Part shown: positions 40,326 through 44,000 of the stretch, piece after piece | Position numbering within the stretch: position 1 is the stretch's first letter | Layout: each line of letters opens with the position of its first letter | Assembly: GCA_005778355.1 (NCBI GenBank) | Contig: SXON01000042.1 | Coordinates: 1 to 44,000 of the forward strand | DNA: 44,000 bases | Direction: 5' to 3' | Source of the DNA: Pseudomonadota bacterium | Lineage (GTDB): Bacteria > Myxococcota_A > UBA796 > SXON01 | Translations under genes and position numbers: made by a program | The notes under the pieces: generated by a model | Seen by the model: the letters and a program-made list of their open reading frames with translations, nothing else | What the model was told of the DNA's origin: nothing | Database searches by the model: none

Positions 40326-40847
40326 ATGAAAGCCCTCGTCACCGAGCAGCAGATCGCCGAGCGCCTCCCCGCCCTCGCGGCCGAGATCGCCACCCAGTGG
40401 CCCCGTCCCGAGCGCCTAGTATTGGTTGGCCCGCTCAAGGGGTGTGTCATCTTCATGGCCGACCTGTCCCGCGCGCTCTGGCGAGTGGGTGTGCCCCACG
40501 ACATGGACTTCCTCCGCGTGTCCTCCTACGGCGCGGGCACCGAGTCAACCGGGGTGCTCCGCCTGGAGAGCGACCTTTACCACCCGGTGGAGGGTCGCGA
40601 CGTGTTGCTCGTCGATGACATCTGCGACAGCGGGCGAACGATGGACTTCGTGTCGCGACATGTCGCCGCGAAGGGTGCCCGCGCCGTGCGCACGGCGGTA
40701 CTGATGGACAAGCCCTCCCGCCGCGCGCTCCCCTTCGCCGTCGACCACGTGGGCTTCACCATCCCCAACGCCTTCGTCGTGGGCTACGGCTGCGACCTCG
40801 CCGAGGGCTACCGTGCGCTGCCGTACGTGGGGATCTACGAGGGCTAG
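40326..40847 (+). CDS. hpt: Hypoxanthine phosphoribosyltransferase
   Basis: A 173-residue purine salvage enzyme transferring phosphoribosyl from PRPP to hypoxanthine or guanine. The flavodoxin-like start VLVGPLKGCVIFMADLSRAL, the MDFLRVSSYG segment, the PRPP loop VLLVDDICDSGRTM (about 93-106) and the late FVVGYGCDLAEGYRALPYVGIYE with the base-binding residues are all typical. Its length fits the family. It follows the palindromic repeats and precedes a metallopeptidase gene by 50 bp. Confidence 0.93.
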   Translation: MKALVTEQQIAERLPALAAEIATQWPRPERLVLVGPLKGCVIFMADLSRALWRVGVPHDMDFLRVSSYGAGTESTGVLRLESDLYHPVEGRDVLLVDDICDSGRTMDFVSRHVAAKGARAVRTAVLMDKPSRRALPFAVDHVGFTIPNAFVVGYGCDLAEGYRALPYVGIYEG

Positions 40848-40897
40848 GGCCCCCTCCACGGCAAGGGGCTACATTCCCCGCGCCCCCGGAGCCGCCC

Positions 40898-42508
40898 TTG
40901 TTCCTGCTCTCCCTCCTCCTCGCCTGCAACGGCAGCGGCGCCGACGTGCTCGCGCCGGTCGACGCCCGCTATTCCGACATCATGTTGAGCCTCGGCGCCG
41001 CCGACCGCGACACCACCCGCAACGTGCACAACAAGGACGCGCGCCGTCGTAAGGCGGAGGCCGAGGGCGACAAGGTCGAGTTCTTCCGCGACGACAAGGT
41101 GAAGGCCGCCATCGACGAGGCCGCGAAGGCCGCCGAGGGGACATCCCTGCGGGTGCGCGGCGAGCACTACGCGCGGCAGGCCATGGTCAACCGCGCGTGG
41201 ACCGAGGCCGACAAGGCCGAGGAAACCCGACTGCTCGGCGTGCTCGACGAGGCGCAGTCGGCCACGGCGGAGTGGTTCTCGCCCGACGGGCACAAGTTCG
41301 TGCTCGACCGCGCGTGGGACGAGGTGAGCAAGGAAGCTGACACGCTGGCCGACGCGCAGCGTCAGGAGCTCGCCCGCGCCTTCGTGAACCACCGCATGCG
41401 CCTCGCCGGGGGCGAACTGCAAGCCCTGGTGAAGCTGCGCAACGAGGTGGCCAAACGCGCGGGGCACGACAACTACTACAAGCTGTCACTGGCGGCCCAG
41501 GGCATCGAGGAGAAAGACCTCGAGGCGGTGATCGGCGAGATGGAGGCGGTGGTGAAGCCCGGCTACGAGGCCGACCGCGCCGCGATCGCCGCCACCGGCG
41601 AGGCCGACGACTTCGCCAACCACCCGCGCCTGCGCCGCCTCGCCAAGCTCGACGCCGACCGCGACCGCGCCGAGAGTTATTTCGACGGCGACCTCGCCGA
41701 AGATCGCATCGTCACCGCCTACCGCGACATGGGTTTTGACACCTCCACGCTCCAACTCTACACCGGGCCCTCCCGCGTGGTGCGCCCCGGTGTGTACGGA
41801 TTCGCCGTCCAGCCGCCGCAGTTCGTGGCGATCGTGCTCAGCGTGGATGAGCGCTGGTCGGCCTGGCCCTACGAGGCCCTGATCCACGAGCTCGGCCACG
41901 CCGTGTGGTGGATGAACCTCAGCCCCGAGGCGGCCAAGAGCCCGGCCACCTGGGAACCGGACGCCCCCTGGTTCGAGGGCTATGCGCAGCTCTTCGAGCG
42001 GGTGCTCGCCGAGCCCGCGTTTACCGCGAAGTATGTGCCCGAACTGCCGGAGGGCGACCGTGCCGCCTTCCGGAGCGCGAGGGTGCGCGAGGTGGCCGAC
42101 GGCATCGTCGACGCGATTGTCACCACCCGCGCCGAGCGCCGATTGTACGAGAACCCCGACGACCTCGCCGGGGCCTTCCAGGTGGCGATCGACACCCGCG
42201 CCGCGCTCACCGGCTCGCCCCTGCCCCCGGCCGACGGCTCCGCCTACGACCCGGCGCTGCTGAGCGGCCTCGCCTGGCACTACCCGGCGTATAGCCCCAA
42301 CTACCTCTACGCCTACATGACCGAGGCGCGGCTCTGGGAGGCGGTGACCAAGAACGTGGGCGACCCGGTGGCCAACCCGAAGCTCGCGCCTTTCCTGGTG
42401 GACAAGCTCGTGCGCCAGCCGGTCACGACCCCCTTCGCGGCGCGGCTCGACGCCATCGCCCCCGGCGACCGGGCGGCCCCGCTCAAGGCGTACCTGGGCG
42501 GCGGTTGA
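40898..42508 (+). CDS. Lipoprotein zinc metallopeptidase, M2/M3-like gluzincin
   Basis: A 536-residue protein. TTG 40898 has GGAG six bases upstream and gives the lipoprotein signal MFLLSLLLAC (lipid Cys at 10). The rest is mostly helical. The zinc site is HELGH (330-334), with the third ligand likely Glu360 in PWFEGYAQLFERV, 26 residues on, the spacing of peptidyl-dipeptidase A (M2) and oligopeptidase (M3) enzymes. SPNYLYAYMTEARLWE near the C-terminus fits that fold. It probably trims peptides at the cell envelope. The substrate is unknown. Confidence 0.82.
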   Translation: MFLLSLLLACNGSGADVLAPVDARYSDIMLSLGAADRDTTRNVHNKDARRRKAEAEGDKVEFFRDDKVKAAIDEAAKAAEGTSLRVRGEHYARQAMVNRAWTEADKAEETRLLGVLDEAQSATAEWFSPDGHKFVLDRAWDEVSKEADTLADAQRQELARAFVNHRMRLAGGELQALVKLRNEVAKRAGHDNYYKLSLAAQGIEEKDLEAVIGEMEAVVKPGYEADRAAIAATGEADDFANHPRLRRLAKLDADRDRAESYFDGDLAEDRIVTAYRDMGFDTSTLQLYTGPSRVVRPGVYGFAVQPPQFVAIVLSVDERWSAWPYEALIHELGHAVWWMNLSPEAAKSPATWEPDAPWFEGYAQLFERVLAEPAFTAKYVPELPEGDRAAFRSARVREVADGIVDAIVTTRAERRLYENPDDLAGAFQVAIDTRAALTGSPLPPADGSAYDPALLSGLAWHYPAYSPNYLYAYMTEARLWEAVTKNVGDPVANPKLAPFLVDKLVRQPVTTPFAARLDAIAPGDRAAPLKAYLGGG

Positions 42509-42577
42509 GCGGGGCAAATCGAAAATCTCCGAACTCTCGTACATCTTTAGTCGCGACCACCCGATCATCACGAGCGG

Positions 42578-42594
42578 TAATGTAGACCACATTA
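42578..42594. promoter_or_regulatory. Inverted repeat TAATGT-N5-ACATTA
   Basis: A perfect 6-bp inverted repeat with a 5-bp centre, in an AT-richer patch of the 231-bp gap before the module B genes. It looks like a dimeric regulator site. The gap also holds two GTCGCGAC sites (42550, 42640) and no other clear gene. Confidence 0.45.
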
Positions 42595-42739
42595 TGCGGC
42601 CTTGCGGGGGGGGTCGGCTTCCGCTTTTGTGTGCTCGTTGTCGCGACACCATCGCGGCATCGCGTTCCAATCACCGCACCCGAGACCCCCGACGCAAGAC
42701 GCCGATCTCTCCGCCTCCCTCGCCCTTGCCGCGCCAAAT

Positions 42740-43147
42740 GTGCTGCTCCTCCCGCTCTTCCGCCGCCGCGCGCTGGTGACAACCGGCACCGCCTTGCAGA
42801 AGAGCTTCGAGGATCTGGATATCCCCCGGTTCCGTCACGCCTTGCCGCGCTGCACGGGCCTCTTCATGATCGGCCTCGTCGAGAACGTGCCTTCGACCGA
42901 GTTCGAGTTCAACGTGGCCTTCTTCTCGGGCTTCGACCGCGACCACCAGCCCGCCACCCCGCTCGACATCGCCGCCTCCGCGATCAACTCGTCGAATACA
43001 CAGGGCGTGCGCTCGGCGGACTACACCAACGTGCAGAACTTCCTGCTCGACTCGCGCCTGCAACTGTGGTGGCGCAACCCCGCCGGCATCAGCGGTGTGA
43101 AGACGGGCGTGGCGAGTGCTATCCTCGGCCAGTACCTGAGCACGTAG
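42740..43147 (+). CDS. Small protein upstream of a Cys/Gly-rich gene (module B)
   Basis: A 135-residue protein, if GTG 42740 is the start. The frame is open upstream from 42602, but no ATG and no good ribosome site are found, so the 5' end is uncertain. It opens VLLLPLFRRRALVTTG, then has strand-like segments (LFMIGLV, FEFNVAFFSGFDRD, RLQLWWRNPAG) and ends SAILGQYLST. The plan resembles the module A small protein. The last bases are TAG GCC then ATG of the next gene, in the same frame. Confidence 0.55.
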   Translation: MLLLPLFRRRALVTTGTALQKSFEDLDIPRFRHALPRCTGLFMIGLVENVPSTEFEFNVAFFSGFDRDHQPATPLDIAASAINSSNTQGVRSADYTNVQNFLLDSRLQLWWRNPAGISGVKTGVASAILGQYLST

Positions 43148-43150
43148 GCC

Positions 43151-44000
43151 ATGCACGGCGCCTTCCAACCCATCGACTGGAGCCAGATCGACGGTGGCGC
43201 GCCGGGGACCGGGTGTGGCTGTGGCGGCTCGTGCGGGTGCGGCAAGCGGGAGTCCGGGTGCGCGGCGAAGCCGTCCCCGAGGCATCCCCAGTTCACCTCT
43301 ATCGCCGCACCGAACCTCGAGGAAGAACCGCCCGAGCGGGAGGATCACCCCGACTGGTTCGAGGGGCCCCGATGGGACGATCTGTTGAGCCTCGACGGGT
43401 TGCACGACCGGGCGGTCGAGCGAGCGGAGAAGAGGGCCAAGGGCGAGAACATCGAGCCGATCTGTCCCGAGGAGCCGCTGGTCGTGGCGTGGGCCCGGCA
43501 TGCCTCGTCGCTGCGTGACGGGTGCCGAATCGACATCGGGAACATGCGCGTGGGCGGTGCGAACGTCTCACTCAGCACGGCCATCCCGAAGGGCTACGAG
43601 CCAAAGACCTCCCGGAAGCAGATGTTCCAGGACTTCCTGGGCGACTACATGGCCGCCAACCGAATGGACTGGGACGACCTCGCCGAGAACATTAGGTCCG
43701 ACGAGACACCCGGGTTCAAGGGCTGCTTCTGGGACTCCGGTGGGGGCATGCTCTACCGCGCCACGCTCCACGCGCTCCAGATCATCGCCTGCACAACCAT
43801 GCCTGCGTCCGTTTCCGCCGGGCTGCGGGATCGCTTCGTGGCGGTGCGCGACAAGGTCCGCGGCGGGACACTCAATGTCGTGCTCAGCGACGACGCGCTC
43901 GGCGGGGACGAGCGATCGGTACTCGTGGCGGGTCCGTCGGGCGAGGTGACCGCCGAGTACATCGGGCCCACGGGGGCGTTGGCTTGGGAAAGAGGTGATA
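43151..44000 (+). CDS. Cys/Gly-rich leaderless protein (module B), 3'-truncated by window edge
   Basis: At least 283 residues, open to the end of the window. It starts MHGAFQPIDWSQIDGG with no signal peptide. Residues 22-31 are a CGCGGSCGCG cluster, followed by Lys/Arg and a Pro/Glu-rich stretch (NLEEEPPEREDHPDW). Further on are CRIDIGNMRVGGANVSLSTAIPKGY and GFKGCFWDSGGGMLYRATLHALQ, with no known domain recognised. The N-terminal cluster matches that of the large module A protein, and it likewise follows a small gene in frame. Any catalytic domain would lie beyond the window. Confidence 0.68.
   Translation, partial: MHGAFQPIDWSQIDGGAPGTGCGCGGSCGCGKRESGCAAKPSPRHPQFTSIAAPNLEEEPPEREDHPDWFEGPRWDDLLSLDGLHDRAVERAEKRAKGENIEPICPEEPLVVAWARHASSLRDGCRIDIGNMRVGGANVSLSTAIPKGYEPKTSRKQMFQDFLGDYMAANRMDWDDLAENIRSDETPGFKGCFWDSGGGMLYRATLHALQIIACTTMPASVSAGLRDRFVAVRDKVRGGTLNVVLSDDALGGDERSVLVAGPSGEVTAEYIGPTGALAWERGD

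Larger units (their letters stand above)
1138..42647. repeat. Dispersed palindromic octamer GTCGCGAC (29 copies counted)
   Basis: First bases by eye: 1138, 1687, 3126, 4005, 6891, 8862, 9755, 12900, 13820, 14651, 14914, 18389, 19353, 19449, 21096, 22886, 23875, 24326, 25098, 25269, 28681, 31885, 39342, 39936, 40100, 40594, 40652, 42550, 42640. At about 68% GC roughly two would be expected. Copies occur in genes of both strands and all frames, and five lie in intergenic DNA. The core is TCGCGA. Single-mismatch variants such as CTCGCGAC are much rarer (about five seen). Confidence 0.8.

Noticed and set aside
40046..40504. Minus-strand frame across the palindromic repeats (152 residues)
   Set aside because: It runs antisense into hpt and through the repeats; the Cys/Arg-rich composition and lack of a ribosome site argue against a gene.
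40848..40897. GGCCCC/GGGGCT pairing after hpt as a terminator
   Set aside because: A short stem with an 11-base loop, no T run, and only 50 bp before the next gene; not distinguishable from chance at this GC content.
42631..43518. A 295-residue + strand frame spanning the module B junction
   Set aside because: Its Arg/Pro-rich composition is that of a shadow. The alternative frame gives two proteins with sensible composition, a Cys/Gly cluster and the same layout as module A.
1..44000. tRNA, rRNA, insertion sequence or prophage genes
   Set aside because: No cloverleaf-like stretch, rRNA segment, transposase, integrase or phage structural gene was recognised on either strand by eye; a covariance-model scan would be the decisive check.

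Overview
The window is about two-thirds GC, gene-dense and free of mobile-element genes, tRNAs, rRNAs and CRISPR arrays. Gene content points to a Gram-negative bacterium of the Myxococcota / former Deltaproteobacteria type. The evidence is a C-terminal-Phe outer-membrane barrel, many lipoproteins with Asp/Ser/Thr/Gly-rich linkers, chaperone paralogues and a divergent CheA/CheW pair. This is inference from gene families; there is no marker gene to fix the taxon.

Region 1 (1-9513, rightward) is a tightly packed operon: dnaK (5' cut by the window edge), dnaJ, an exported substrate-binding-fold protein, thiL, two CNNM/CBS/CorC-HlyC membrane proteins, a CheW-like protein and a CheA-like kinase. 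Five of its junctions are 1-4 bp start/stop overlaps. Region 2 (9604-13478, rightward) has a zinc dehydrogenase of the scyllo-inosose type, a second Hsp70 whose lid is replaced by a Pro/Ala/Lys-rich tail ending in an amphipathic helix, and trmJ. Region 3 (17306-13463, leftward) is an outer-membrane barrel, dapA, dapB and a propeller-like lipoprotein. Region 4 (17377-21215) holds two small membrane proteins of the SxtJ-like and DUF5989 types whose ends overlap, a polytopic membrane protein, and a purple-acid-phosphatase-like lipoprotein with a long Asp-rich linker. Region 5 (21249-29042) is metabolic: an SDR, a UbiD-family decarboxylase, a leftward sulfatase/TPR lipoprotein, an acyl-CoA dehydrogenase preceded by a near-perfect FadR(TetR)-type operator, a PmtA-like methyltransferase and a small lipoprotein.

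Region 6 (39246-29131, leftward) is a seven-gene run of accessory and envelope genes: a small beta-rich protein, a 1014-residue Cys/Gly-rich metzincin-like protein, three lipoproteins (one with a PHP hydrolase domain), a Tat-type FAD oxidoreductase lipoprotein and another lipoprotein. Region 7 (39389-44000) has a Uma2 nuclease, a pair of 44-bp palindromic repeats, hpt and a lipoprotein metallopeptidase. It ends with a second small-protein plus Cys/Gly-rich-protein pair running off the window.

The most unusual signals are four. First, two modules share one layout: a small protein, an in-frame TAG, then a leaderless protein with a Cys-Gly-Cys-Gly N-terminus, one of which carries a metzincin site. 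Second, the palindromic octamer GTCGCGAC is strongly over-represented, with 29 copies counted by eye. Third, the second Hsp70 lacks a lid. Fourth, the lipoprotein signal peptides are consistently very short.
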